In this document: positions 24,993-37,556 of the stretch, piece after piece
Numbering within the stretch: position 1 is the first letter of the stretch
Layout of the letters: every line of letters starts with the position of its first letter
From: Inonotus obliquus
Lineage: Eukaryota > Basidiomycota > Agaricomycetes > Hymenochaetales > Hymenochaetaceae
Length of the DNA stretch: 64,000 nt
Direction: 5' to 3'
Assembly: GCA_032164295.1 (NCBI GenBank)
Contig: JAJHTX010000013.1
Location: 1,426,001-1,490,000 of the forward strand
Translations under genes and position numbers: made by a program
The notes under the pieces: model-generated
Told to the model about the DNA's origin: nothing
Database searches by the model: none
What the model saw: only the letters and a program-made list of their open reading frames with translations

Positions 24993-25462
24993 ATGGGAAA
25001 GGATACGGTGAATGGAACGGAGAAGGCGTCTACTGAGGGATCTGAACATAAATTCGTCAACCTCAGCCGCAAACCAGAGATCCAAGATATGCTTGATAGC
25101 CTCCAATCGCGTGAGTGCCAGAGCTCTCAGTTTTACATCATTTCTAACACTCTCCAACACAGACTTGGAAACCAAATACTCTCCTGAGCGTGTAGTTGTT
25201 AAACTGTATTCGATGGATGTCAAATATTGGTGCGTATTTGGTATGTGTCACTTTCCTAAGATACTTTTTATGAAGCATGTACTTATCCTTAACAAATTGA
25301 GTCTACGTTGGAGGAGATACCAATGCCAAGATTTCTCTCCAGAGAGCTGATGACCTATATATGTATATTCTACAGGATTGGCTGAGAATGCTTGCGAACA
25401 ACTGGGAGGAGGGAAAAAAGAAGTGGAAAGTAAACATAAAAGGTACTACACCTAAGCATTAG
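24993..25462 (+). CDS. orphan three-exon small protein, copy 3
   Basis: Exons 24993..25110, 25163..25240 and 25302..25462 give 118 residues, the same lengths as copy 1 exon by exon. The N-terminus differs most (MGKDTVNGTEKAS). The core YSPERVVVKLYSMDVKYWCVF and the C-terminal ILQDWLRMLANNWEEGKKKW are retained, and splice sites are intact. It sits downstream of the broken ADH copy 3 and 280 bp before the hAT-type element. Function unknown. Confidence 0.7.
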
Positions 25463-26198
25463 TACAGGGAAATGACGACAGGAGCTTTATGTTATTTTCG
25501 AGCGGTTGTACTAATGGGTCACTGCACGTTCTTGCACGAGAGCAGATACATATATATAATTGAGTAAAGGAGATCCATTTGTGAGATGCTATATTTGTCA
25601 ATAGAGAACTTGTTCTCGCCTATCTGATAAATGTTAATAGAATTAATGGGCATGAAATAAGAATCATCAGGAAGCTGTAATTCTCTTAGCTATATTATCC
25701 GGACAAAGTAGTAAGTACACTATTCAGTAGTGACAAAGGTAGGGTTGCCGAAGTCCGGTCCTTGTCCGGTCCAGTCACTTTTGACTGGACCTCGAACTGG
25801 ACTGGTCCACTTTCCAGCTCTTTGTATGGACCAGGACTGGATGGCTGGCAGACCACACTTGGACTGGACATTTGGTTCGGTCCAGATGTATTATTGTTAA
25901 TTCCAATATTCTGTGAATATTTGGTTTACCATGCACACTGTCGAAGATTTAGCAACCTCACTAACCAAGTGTGTTCAATTTTGTGAGTCACAAAGGCTGT
26001 CGCACACAGAACTTGTCCAAGGTTGTCGACGTAGATGTGCAGGGTGAAATGTTAGGAAACCGTGAACAGCATGGTTGCCCAACTTTCGTCACTTGCAAAC
26101 GAAGTTATCTGGGTGTCGATCGAAGTCATTATTGCAGGTAGATTCGGTGGACAAACATTTGCTCCTGACATGAAAGGGGTGTGGAAGGAAGTTAGTTA

Positions 26199-26315
<117 letters not shown>

Positions 26316-26451
26316 CTACAACATATGAATGGGAAAATAAACTTTACAAAGTTGTGCCATAACACTTCCATTGGGTCCTCAAGGACACACACGAAAATGC
26401 TAACATCTACCGTCTCATCTTTGATCGTGGGATAGCTGTAACCCTATTGAA

Positions 26452-28356
26452 TAGTAAACAGCTTCCTCAACTCGCTGAAATGTGTAAAACCCCAATCGCA
26501 CTCATCAGCAATGAAACAAAGGTGTGCATCTAGGGATAATTCTGATATTGGTCGTGCCCCAACATGCAAAAAGCTATGACTATTCGGATGAGGGGAAGTG
26601 CAAGACGTACGAGAAATGGTGTAGATAGTGGGATTCGAGATGACAAGAGCGAGCTGAGCGTTGAAGAGAACTACGTGCAGCTGAGCTCGGTATCAAGCCC
26701 GGTATCCCATTCTATGCTTACCCCATGCTATGGTATGGTCCTATCTACACCTTCCAGTATCCTCCAGCACACCTAGAGAAACCGTTGGTCCCATTTTTCA
26801 AGATACCGAACGCCGAGAGTACCGGTACCGAGCGCCAAGAAACCCGGTACCGAGAATACCGAGAGTACCGAGTGCCGAGAAACCCGGTACCGAGACAATT
26901 TGACTATTCGACATGCTCTCATGACATGGATCAGACGTCTTCCTCTCTGGTATTCATTCCTGATGGTTGGACTATGCATGCTGGTTCTTTGGGGAAGCTC
27001 AGGGTCAGTATCTGTTAAGGTTTTCAGGTCCGGTACCACCAGAAATGTGTCGGTATCAATCAGCAGGGGCGCAGATCTCTTGTCCTGAGGACTTTTCATC
27101 CAGGGGTACTATATGCTACGTTTTCATTGGTATCTTGTCCTCCCTAACCCTTTCTTGTTGTCCCCCTGATGGTGCTGCAATGTTCACTTTCCTTGTTACA
27201 TTTTTCTTCAGACTTTTCTTTGTTTTGATCTTCCTTTCTACTTTCTCCTTTTGGATTTATGAGCTAACTACGGTACAGTAGTATAAATATCTCCTCCTGT
27301 ACGTAGTAGCTCTCCAGGTAATCTTAGGAGCTAGCCTCTAGCGTGAGGGCTCGGGTTTTCTCACCCCCTTCTCAGTTCCGTCTCAGTCTCCTCTCAAGCT
27401 TCATCCCAGTCCCATCCCAGTTCCATCTCAAGTGAACCTTCAGAGTTAGCCTCCCGTGTGAGGGCTCAGGTTTCCTTCCCAGTCCAGTCAACACTCTCAG
27501 CCACCAGCCTCCCCCAGTCTGTTTCTTGCTATACCACCCCGTGCTAGCAGTTTCCTTGCAGTACCGACCTGTACCGACGTTTTTCCCACGGTACCGACAT
27601 TTTGTTATCCTTTGTATTCTGCACATCCACCTTTCGTTTCTGTACTGAGCTTTTGTTTTACAACGTTTCTGCACATACCGAACCCGTTCGTTCAAGTACC
27701 GACCTGTACCGACATTTTTCCCATGGTACCGACCCCTTTCTTTCTGTACCGACCTGTACCGAGGTTTTTCCCACAGTATTAGACTCTTGTTTTGCTACGT
27801 TCTCTCTCATACTAACCTGTACCGAAGTTTTTCCCATGTTCTAAACTGTCCTTTTCATACCAGAATCACATACCCTTCGCTTCTGGCCCATCCATTCACT
27901 CCCCCTTTCCATAGACAACAAGTACCGTAACCGTACTGGTTAAGTACCGGCACGTATTAGCCCTCCCCCACTTAAAACCATACACCCCTCGTCTCGGTAT
28001 TTCGGTACCGGACGCGATCTCGCACATTTAGCGTATGCATGCCATCCCTCTGGTGCTCTCTTTAGATCGGCAAAGTACAGATACATGGATACAGTATCGT
28101 TCGGTGGCGCGTTTGAATTACCGAAGGGATATAAAAGTGTTTGCCTAGTAAGACGTCCAAAGATGAATGGTAAATCGTTATCACGGTGAAATATGAGGAC
28201 GTACCAATGATGTCCCCCACCTCAAACTCCAGACTGATAATCTTCTTCTTTAATTTTCTCCAATTTGCCAGCCTCCAATGGTAAACGGTGAATGGCCTTA
28301 TTGCATTGTCGTGCTGGGATGGTATTGGCTGTTGAATAACCAAGTACACTCCCACT
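26452..28356 (-). pseudogene. USP7/Ubp15-type MATH-domain fragment inside the hAT element
   Basis: On the minus strand, 28356..28240 reads FTVYHWRLANWRKL and LEFEV. After a likely intron, 28135..28031 reads LLYPFGNSNAPPNDTVS, then KRAPEGWHAYA. It is cut by the solo LTR (26662-28030) and resumes at 26661 with QLALVISNP and, near 26500, DECDWGFTHFSELRKLF. Family knowledge: these are successive parts of the MATH/TRAF-like domain at the N-terminus of USP7/Ubp15 deubiquitinases. The catalytic USP domain is not present and the frame is broken in several places. A second, differently damaged copy lies at 47.9-51.3 kb. Confidence 0.7.
26662..28030 (+). mobile_element. family-1 solo LTR
   Basis: 1369 bp, starting TGAAGAGAACTACG and ending CTCGCACATTTA, flanked by GCGT at 26658-26661 and 28031-28034. 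The uninterrupted homologous site at about 51015-51025 confirms the insertion. A TATA box (TATAAATAT) is at 27282-27290. It is unusually rich in GTACCG/GGTACC words, including several repeats of the type TACCGACCTGTACCGA between 27560 and 27830. A 104-codon sense ORF (26967-27281) ends exactly at the TATA box. Confidence 0.85.
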
Positions 28357-29039
28357 GAGTCAACCGGTCTAATTATCTAGGCGGATAGTCTTCCCAGTTG
28401 TTCGTTGAAGCTATGGGCAACTTGTTGTAGTTGGAGGGTTGAGGGACTCGAGTTCGAGTAGAGATGTAGAGTGAGTGAGAGATGGGTCTTTATCCAATTC
28501 TCTTGAAAGCGAGTGATAGGTCACCGTGGGTGAGGAGCAATTAAATTGTCCACACCGAGGTAGGCAATGACAAACTATGCAGAATAGATGTCAATGTCTA
28601 GAGAGACACACACATTCGAAGTCTCGAGTTATTTAATATTGACTTTGAGAGGGGTTTATCACCAATGTCCAATTGGAACAGAGGCAATACAATACCTTTG
28701 ACTAGTACCAAACTAGTCCTTGAGCAATGCAGTTACCCAGTCTTGAGCTGTGGTCAACTGTATGCGACAAAACCTTGACTTGACTTGACTTGCAAATAGT
28801 GTGACAAGGGGTCACAGAGTGATGTGAGCTTGTCTTGTTCTGGGAGAAACTTGTGCTTGTGAGTTATTCTCTGATGAGTTATTCTATGCTCCTCTGGGGG
28901 GCTACATGCTGGTCCTTAAATACTAATTCCAAGACCTATTTACATAATCCACAGTATAAGCTAAAAATAGATCTGCATCAACCACATCATCAAAATTTGA
29001 TGTCTCCTTCCAAAGCTATGCATCAAATACTCCAAATCA

Positions 29040-29360
29040 AGTGATATGTATCAATGCATCAATGAATTACTTGATGAATGATGTGCATCAATGCATAACT
29101 TGATCAATGCTGTGCATCAATGAATTACTTGATAGATGCTGTGCATCAATGAGTTATTTGATGAATGATGCGCATCAATGAGTCAATTGATGAGTCCAGA
29201 ATATGGTTCAAGGTGATGACCTGATCAATGATCTAATCGATGACTTGATGAATGACCTAATGGATGATCTAATTGATGACCTAATGGATGAGATAATCGA
29301 TGACCTGATGGATGATATAATCGATTACTTGATGGATGATATAATCAATTACCCGATTTG
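29040..29360. repeat. GATGA/ATCAAT tandem-like repeat
   Basis: Irregular tandem units: TGCATCAATGAATTACTTGA-like units at 29040-29200, then about 12-nt units of the GATGACCTAATG type at 29210-29355. The Asp/Ile/Met-rich open frame over it is a by-product of the repeat. Confidence 0.6.
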
Positions 29361-29553
29361 GGCTTATTTGGTTTTTGGTATCTGGACTGTGGTCTTTGGT
29401 TTTTCCAGAGCGATGTATCGGATGGCTTCTCAAATAAGACCAAATGAATGGTGCAACCGGTGGTTCTTGAACCTTCATTTCTGCTTCTAGAGCGTGACCA
29501 TATAAAGAATGGTTTGTTTATCTATTGCCGCTCGAGTTTCTTTTCTGCAATTC

Positions 29554-31225
29554 TGTTAGAAAACGCTCGCCCTAAAGGGACTATACAGTAACCACAATAG
29601 GATGGTCCGGTTGGTTACAGGTTTGGCGATGCTTTTCTAAGAGTTTCCGGAGCCTACTTGGTTTCCACAAGCAGGGCAGATTCCCAAGTATACTAAGTGT
29701 CGCCTCAGATGCTTCTAGGTATGGTTAACCAGTGTTATGGGTTCGACGGTGCTATTCCAAGGGTTTCCAGAGCCTGAATAGGGCAGATTCCCAAGTGTAC
29801 TAAGTGTTGTCTCGGACGCTCACTTTTGGCTGACCAAGTCAAGCCTTAACCTTGTTGACAGACTAGTAGGACAGTATCAACTGCCATTCGTAAGCTTCCC
29901 TAGTCGGTGGGCGACTAATCAATCATTCCACGCCATAGAGTAAGAGAGGTTAAGCAGATTAGGTGTCTTCAGATAGAAGCTAGATGCCTAAGAGGACTCG
30001 GTGTACAAGAGGATCGAAAGAAAGATAGGGAGCTACGGTCTAAGTCTACAACTATTTATACCTTTTCCTCATGTTGTGGACGGACCACTTCCTATGCTCC
30101 GTAGTTTCTACTCTCGATCTGATTCGTTATTCTAGCTTCTTAACTCGTCCGGTATTCCTATTGTTCTGCTGCGGATTGACTCATTGACTGCGCCCTGTGC
30201 AAGGCGATGACTCGGCGTTGACTCATCTTGACTTGAACTGAATTGAAACCTATGCTCGGGGTCGGCCTTGTGCTGCGCCCTGTGCATAGAGTGAGTCAGT
30301 GAGTGAGTCATTAAATGCGTGTTAATATGCCATTGGCTTTGCATGGCTGCGCCGTAGTTAGAGTTCGCTTGTCCGCAGTTGCTCATGCATTTAAGGAATT
30401 CTGTCGGGGTTCTGTTGTATAGCATCTGGGGCTATGAAGGCTGTGATTTGCTTGTCGCCTCGGGACTCTTGTTCAGGGCCGTCAAGTGTAATTTGACATC
30501 GTATATCGTCGTGGGGAAACCAAGGTGGTTTGATGTAGGTGCCTATGGTGATGAGTAGCCATACACTTTGTTGAGTATCGTTCGAAGGTATTCTCCAGCC
30601 TAGGTATAGGTTTCCTTGTAGTCAAATAGCTTTGCAGTATGCCCATAGTTCCCTGAGTGTGTTTGCAACCCATGCCGCTGTTATCAGTGATCGGCGGTTC
30701 GTAACATAGTCTGCACTGATCTCCACGAATGTGCTTGGGCACTCGAGTGCTAATATGTCGTGGATTCCTACTATTGTCCAGTGCGTCTTTGGTTGCATGC
30801 CTATTGCCGTATCCATTGCTATTGTTGACCTCGTGCGATTTTGAATGACCTCCGGGGGGTTGTGGTATTCTCGATAAGCTGTTGCTCGTTCGCTGGACAC
30901 ATGATACGTCAACATGCCCGTTGCTTCCCGTAGTATTATCTTGTGTAGGTCTTCGATGATCTGTCGCACTCTTCTGCATTTATAGCAAGCCGTTGGAGGT
31001 TGCTGTACTTGCTGCATCGTTTGCAAAGGTTTAGTGTGATCGTCGGGATTAGCGTTGCTAGCCGATGCTTCTTGATCGTCGGCTTTGGATTGTATTAGAT
31101 TCGCGTGTTCTTCGCTTCTTGCTGTCGATCCTGATCGTCTCCGGCCAGTGAAATTAACCGGTCCCATCCGGGGTAGTTTTGATCGGCATTCCTAATCGAA
31201 TCAAAATCTCAGCACAATCCTTTCA
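29554..31225 (-). mobile_element. family-2 LTR-like element, copy A
   Basis: 1672 bp, TG...CA ends: plus strand from TGTTAGAAAACGCTCG to CACAATCCTTTCA. The 5-bp TSD AATTC is at 29549-29553 and 31226-31230. Sense is the minus strand. An internal duplication of about 100 bp (29620-29720 against 29740-29830) explains the extra length over copies B and C. Its ORF has a premature stop. It is inserted in the hAT-type element. Confidence 0.8.
30493..31167 (-). pseudogene. family-2 ORF, copy A (interrupted)
   Basis: Matches the 224-codon ORF of copies B and C up to AYCKAI, where CGA (copy B) has become TGA at about 30622-30624, a C-to-T change. The sequence stays alignable to about 30493, but the family stop is altered too. 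See the copy B entry for the protein. Confidence 0.7.
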
Positions 31226-33153
31226 AATTCTTTGTTCTAATGCCACCTTCACGACTTCGTACACGACTTCACCATCTGCTCTGCCATGCTTCTGAACTTC
31301 TCAGGCTGGTTTTTGTGTATCGTCGCGCTTCCTCTAACCCAATTCAGTGAGTTACTTTCTCGACACTTTGCAATCTTTATGCTTAATAGCACAAAGAGTG
31401 TTTGTGGAGACGACTATAATGATCGAGGAGGAGTGGGTCGAGTGGGTACCGGTGCTTGTTACTAGATGAGTTGTGCTCAATGCTTGATAGTAAGCTTGGC
31501 ACTTTCCATCGGCTATCGATTTACTAACTTGTGTGCAGAATTACAAGTTACTGCGACGTCCGATGTTTCTTGTTTATCCTTTCTGATGTCCTGCTATGTT
31601 CTTGCTTCTGATAGTGTAAAGCGTGCCAATATTACGATTGTTTATGTCCAGGCAATATCCTGGCCTGACAGTGTACGTGCCAAACTGATCCAGTCCAGAT
31701 CCAGACTGGTCCACACTGGTCCGGAAAAACAGAAGGGAGCCGGACCAAGGACCGAACCAACCTGGACCTCAGCTGAACCAGACCTGAACTGGACTGGACT
31801 ATTGGTTCGGTCCGTGTCCGGACTGCAGTCCACATGGTCCAGGACCGGACTTCGGCAACCCTAGACAAAGGTACAAAGTGCGACCAGACGTGCTGGAGTC
31901 ACGTGCCAAATACTTTTACTCCATGCACAGCAGGCAAATCAGGATGGAGGTGAGGTCGATATTTTAAATGTTTTCTTCTCTGTCATTTTAAATACCGAAT
32001 AAGGATATCCGACTGTTTCACGGCAGGCAAAATAGGATATCAGCGGGCATTGAATTTAAAGAATTTTTCTTGCAATTATTTTAAATATCAGTAAGCATAT
32101 CGACCTCGCCAATATTATTTATATGAACCACATGCCCATATTTTAGATATCAATAAGGATATCGATAGGGCTGATATTTTAAATTCCCTTCTGTCCTCAT
32201 GCATATCTTTCTGGAAGATATTCTAAACATCTACTTTAAATATCGGTAAGTACATCAATCCCGCCAGTATTATAAATATAAATTACGTGCCAAAATGCTT
32301 GCCGATAAAGAGTAATACCAGAGGCTACGATCGATATGGGCTTAATTCTGCGATTCTACCGCTTCTTCCAATTAACAATACTTCTGCGATTCTACCACTT
32401 CTTACTTCTCTTCGGACCACGGTACTTCTGCCGTCCTATCTACGCCTGCGGTTCCAACAAAGTACGAGCCTTCTGCAATTCGACAAGGCTAAGAACGATT
32501 GAGAACTGGTCCACTTCTGCGCCAATACCGAATCACCAATCCCTACGCCCGTCTTCCATCATAGTACCGAACCACCAGACTTCGATACCGATGATACCGA
32601 TACCGTACCGTCCACCCATCCTGATACTGACGCTTAATACTCCACATCTAGTCGATACTACGCCCTCGACAGCCCATACCAGAGGAAAAGGCTCACAAAG
32701 CTGCAATCGGTCTGCCATACGTTGCTGTGAAGAGTTGGATCATGGTTGAAGCTCCAAGTCCGACGGTATGCCCTTCCGAACCGCCATGCATCGATACCGA
32801 CGATACTGGTGTTGATACCGATGGTCCGCTCCGGTACCGGAGTTCGTAACGTGTGCTAGGTCGAGACCACGCCATTGGAGATCTACGTCGAGAGGAAGGT
32901 TGGGAAATGAATCAAGTCCGCCGTACGCTGCTTCGATCTCGGAGGAGGCCATCAATCCGACTCAGAGGGGAAGCCAAGCAATGCCCAGTCGAGTCAGGCG
33001 ACGCGTACCGGTCGATATCGAGGGGCTAGAGCGATGCTCAGGGACGATCCCAGGGTACTGATTGGTACCGAACGGTAGAGTACCCCATTGCCAAGGTTGG
33101 GTTGTACCGACACGTCAACATCGGAGCACGCCGTCCGATCGACCGGTAGACGC

Positions 33154-34294
33154 TAAATGTGCGAGATCGCGGCCGGTACCGGAGGTACCGGTCGAGGGGT
33201 GTATGGTATAAGAATACGGGGAGGGCCAAATGAGGCAGTACTTATCCAGTACGCTCACGGTACTTGTTGTCTGTAGAAGGGGGATGTAAAGAGAGCCAAA
33301 GGAATAATAGAAAGGGGTGTTGGATCAGCTAGATGTCGGGGGGAATGTGTTCTTGTCTGGAATCGAGAGGGTCAGTACCGTGGGAAAAACGTCGGTACAG
33401 GTCGGTACTGCAAGGAAACAGCTAGCACGGGGTGGTATAGCGAGAAACAGAATGAGGGAGACTGGTAGATGAAGGTGTCGACTGGACTGGGAAGCAAACC
33501 TGAGCCCTCGCACGGGAGGCTAACTCTTGAGGTTCACTTGAGACGGAACTGGGATGGGACTGGGACAAAGCTCGAGACGGGACTGAGACGGAACTGAGAG
33601 GGGGTGAGGAAACCTGAGCCCTCACGCTAGAGGCTAGCTCCTAAGATTACCTGGAGAGCTACTACGCACAGGAGGAGATATTTATACTACTGTACCGTAG
33701 TTAGCTCATAAATCCAAAAGGGGAAAGTAAAAAGGAAGATCAAAACAAAGAAAAATGTCATAAGAAGAATGAATACAATATAGCCATCAGGGGGACAACA
33801 AGAAAGGGTTAGAAAGGACAAGATACCAATGAAAACGTAGCATATAGTACCCCTGGATAAAAAGTCCTCAGAACAAGAGATTTGAACCTCTGCTGATTGA
33901 TACCAATGCGTTCCTGGTGGTACCGGACCTGAAAACCTTAACGGATACCAACCCTGAGCTTCCCCAAAGAACCGGCATGCATAGTCCAACCATCAGGAAG
34001 GAATACCAGAGAGGGAGACGTCCGATCTGTGTCTTGAGAGCATGTCGAATTGTCAATTTGTCTCGGTACCGGGTTTCTCGGCACTCGGTACTCTCGGTAT
34101 TCTCGGTACCGGGTTTCTTGGCGCTCGGTACCGGTACTCTTGGCGTTCGGTATCTTGAGAAATGGGACCGGCAGTTTCTTTAGGTGTGCTGGTAGATACT
34201 GGAAGGTGTAGATGGGACTGTACCGTAGCATGGGGTAAGCGTAGAATGGGATACCGGGGTTGATACCGAGCTCAGCTGCACGTAGTTCTCTTCA
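33154..34294 (-). repeat. family-1 3' LTR
   Basis: 1141 bp; on the minus strand TGAAGAGAACTACG...CACATTTA. It is nearly identical to the 5' LTR except in a patch at about 33375-33545 that instead matches the copy at 52.1-52.4 kb. Confidence 0.85.
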
Positions 34295-37072
34295 TCTCCC
34301 AGGCACTTTAAATAGTGACTGTCCTCAGTCATCCTCCATAGCCAAGGTGCATCGGTAACGCGAGGCGGCACAAGGAGAGGTAAGCCAAAGAGTCCTTTCT
34401 CCAACTTAATCCATCATCGAGTCGACTCGGCATCTCCGGTACCAGTGATTAGTAAGCTTCGGTACCGGGAGTGGTAGTGGAATGCAACTGCAGTGTCATC
34501 GAATAGGAACCAATACCGAAATTCGAACAAAGGATAGAAGAACGTGAATAAGTGAGACAGTGGAAGAATGTATAAGATAATTTGAGAATGGGATGAGGGT
34601 ATAGGTACGGAAGGTAAAACAATCAAATACCGACTGTGCAAACGGATTTCAGAAGTAGAAGTTCAAAATTATCCATAATCAGAAAGGAGAGGGTGGAATA
34701 GAAGAAAGAATAGCTGGGAAAGGGGTAGCAACCAGTCCACAGCCATACCGAGGTATGTTCCACCATTGATACAATAGCCCCGTCCGGTACCGAGCTTATG
34801 TAAGCGGTACCGAGGCGGTACTGAGAACAGGAGAGAGTCTTGCGCAGCACTCTGGTACTGGTAGCTGCTGCGAGCTGTTGCTAGTTGCTTGCCTGGGTTG
34901 GCAGGGAACGGCTGGCTGAGTTGTCCTGAAATGAGCGAGCCATAGTCATCCTTGAACCATAGTCCATCGCGTGTACCAGATACCGGCAACACCTTGGTGC
35001 TTGTAGACTTCTTAGTCGTCACGTTTCCCAACTTGAGAGTCCTTACTGAAGTATCAGAAATGCTTCGATGGGTCGTAGGACGAGTTCCAAGAGCTGTTGC
35101 CACCACTGAATGAAATACCGAGCCAATACCAGGGGGTTGGTACCGATGCCGAGAGAAAAGTACCGGTACCGGTACCGGAAATCGATCGAATAAGCCAAAA
35201 CGTGCAACTTCTCCAATACCGATAGAAGCTCTACTAGTTCCAGTAGATGTCGTACAGCTGACCTGAGACTCCTGAGCTGAATTCTGCCTGACACCATAGT
35301 CCAAATGGCTGGCGTCTACCGACTCGATGTGGCTGTGCTCAGTACCGAGAGGCTGGGGAATCCCGGGTGACGAGACTCGCATGGGGGAGCAACCAATAAA
35401 CGCCTTTCGAAATTCATATACTGGATCCAAAACCTGAGGATGGGCACCAACTAGACAAAAGATCGATGTGGGGGCCTTCCTAGCTATGCCAACAACTGGC
35501 AGAATGGGTACCGAAGAATCTGGAGCATGTACCGGGGCCTCGACGATTGCATCCTGCACTGGAACGATTGGTACCAGAGACTTGACAATTTCATCTGGCA
35601 CTGGAATGACTGGTACCGGAGCCACCAATGGCACTAATGAGTCGTCAGCTAGATCCATATCCTGACTGATACCAGGGTCCGGTATGTGGCTGTGCACCTC
35701 AATTCCGATCGATACTTGATGCTCGTCCACCAGATCTATGCCTCCTAGACTCTGCACCACTTCCTGACCTAACACGTCTCCTCCTGCAACCAAATCTGCT
35801 GATCCTTCCTCAACTAACAACCTGGAACTGAGTACCGGGGGAACTTCCTCCTTCTCTGATGGCTCTCCTGCTGTCTCGGTACCAACTGCATACACGCTCC
35901 CGGGACCTCCACACTCAACTGAAACCAACTCACTCATCTGCCTTCTAAGCTCCTGCGACAATGCCAACAACTCGCGTTGAGATACTGTAAGCCCAGATCC
36001 AAGAGGCTGATCTACCGGGGCCAGTACCGGAGACTTCCAGTCAGCTACCGAGGGCTCGTACACATCTTCTCTGGGTTTCGGGAGTGGATCCGGCATTGCT
36101 AAGACTCTGCTGGGAGACGTGTCCTCCATGTAGTAGTACTGTGGTACTGATGATCTCTCGGCGCTCCGGTACTCCGGTACTTGCAATCTCTCGGCACTCT
36201 GGTACTTCCTCCTGCGTGCTTCCTCTGCCTTCCTTCGAGCCTCCTCAAGCAGAATCTCCAACCTAACGACCTCCTGATCATCTCCTACCTCCTCTGCAAT
36301 TCTCTGCCTTGCAACTGGGGACTCTCGGCGTTGCTGGATCGGTACCGGGACTGATACCGGAGGTGAATGGGCCACAACTACGTTTACCGAAGGCAACTCC
36401 AACGGTTCCAGTAACAACTGCTGCTGCTGCTCCAGTTCCTCTACCTGTAACTGAAGGACCTGCAACGTCTTCCAGAGTGTACCAAGCTCCGGCTCCTCCT
36501 CGACTGGCTGCGACTCAGCATTACGTAATCCGGTACGAGGTGATTCATCGAAAAAGTCGGTACCGAGAATGTAATCAGCATGCTTATGGATCTGCTCCAC
36601 TGTATATTTCGTTCCAGGCTGGGGATCGGCTTCTTTTGTCTCGAGACGTAAACGGATGCGATCCCGAAGGCTACCGGTGAATACTGAGAAGTAGTACCGG
36701 GCTGCTTCCTCTACCGAGAGTGTACCGAGACTTTTCAGGTAGCTCCAACGCATGAGATATTCATTCCGGTACTGGGCCAGATTGAGTCGTGTCTTGATCC
36801 CTTTGCATCTCCAGAACTCTACAAGCTGAATAACGTCTTCTCGAGTATACCGGGCTCCTTCAGACAAAATCGGGTAAAACGACTTGATGGCTGCTTTGGC
36901 CTTCGACCAATCGGTAGCGGTATCTGATGCATCTGGTGAGGTCTTCCAAAGCTCGGCTACGGTGCGAGATGCATAGTATCCAGCATACCAAATCGTCTGG
37001 GCTGGGTCTAGGTTGTATTCGGCAGCTAGGTACTCTATGTCTTCAAGGTACCGGGGCAGTTCTCGTGGTTCG

Positions 37073-37513
37073 TGTTATGCGAAACGAAAGGTTCGGGAGT
37101 ACTCGAACGGAGTCGGGGTCTCTCACACCAGGGCTTAGGGTACGCTGCCTCAAACGTCGGAGACTTGTACAACGACGGAGACGATCACGCAGGCTAAGGG
37201 ATGGTGGTGGTAAGAAGATATATTTAAGTTAGTACAAACAATGAGTAAATACCTAAGGGATGGTGGTGGTAAGAAGAATAGTGAGACGGGGTACAAATGA
37301 GTCAGACTATCTACTTATATACACACCATATGTGGGAAGGTATTACTCTAAGAAGAATATTAGTAAGGGTGGGAATAGAATATTACGGAACGTTCCGGTA
37401 AAGAGCGACTAAGCAAGATGAATAATAAAAATGAGTAAGCATGAACGGAAAAAGGAATATGACCAATGAAGAATTAAGTAAGCGAAAGGAAAGGGAAAGT
37501 TCAAGTCCTAACA
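37073..37513 (-). repeat. chromovirus 3' LTR
   Basis: 441 bp. Contains a direct repeat of about 20 nt (CTAAGGGATGGTGGTGGTAA at about 37194 and 37253). Confidence 0.9.
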
Positions 37514-37556
37514 TTACCCCCCTCTTAAGGCTTGATCGTCCCGATCAAGGTTGATT

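Noticed and set aside
26773..27099. Antisense open frames of about 90-108 codons in the family-1 LTRs
   Set aside because: They run opposite to LTR transcription and exist because the copies are young and share sequence.
29203..29490. Asp/Ile/Met-rich open frame
   Set aside because: It is the translation of a short tandem repeat; a repeat unit of about 12 nt keeps any frame open.
30482..30979. Second frame overlapping the family-2 ORF (165 or 133 codons)
   Set aside because: It overlaps the conserved 224-codon frame in another phase, starts internally and differs in length between copies.
33153..33157. 5-bp TSD (CTAAA or similar) for family-1 elements
   Set aside because: The same TAAA precedes every copy, so it belongs to the LTR end; with it included, all five insertions give matching 4-bp TSDs.
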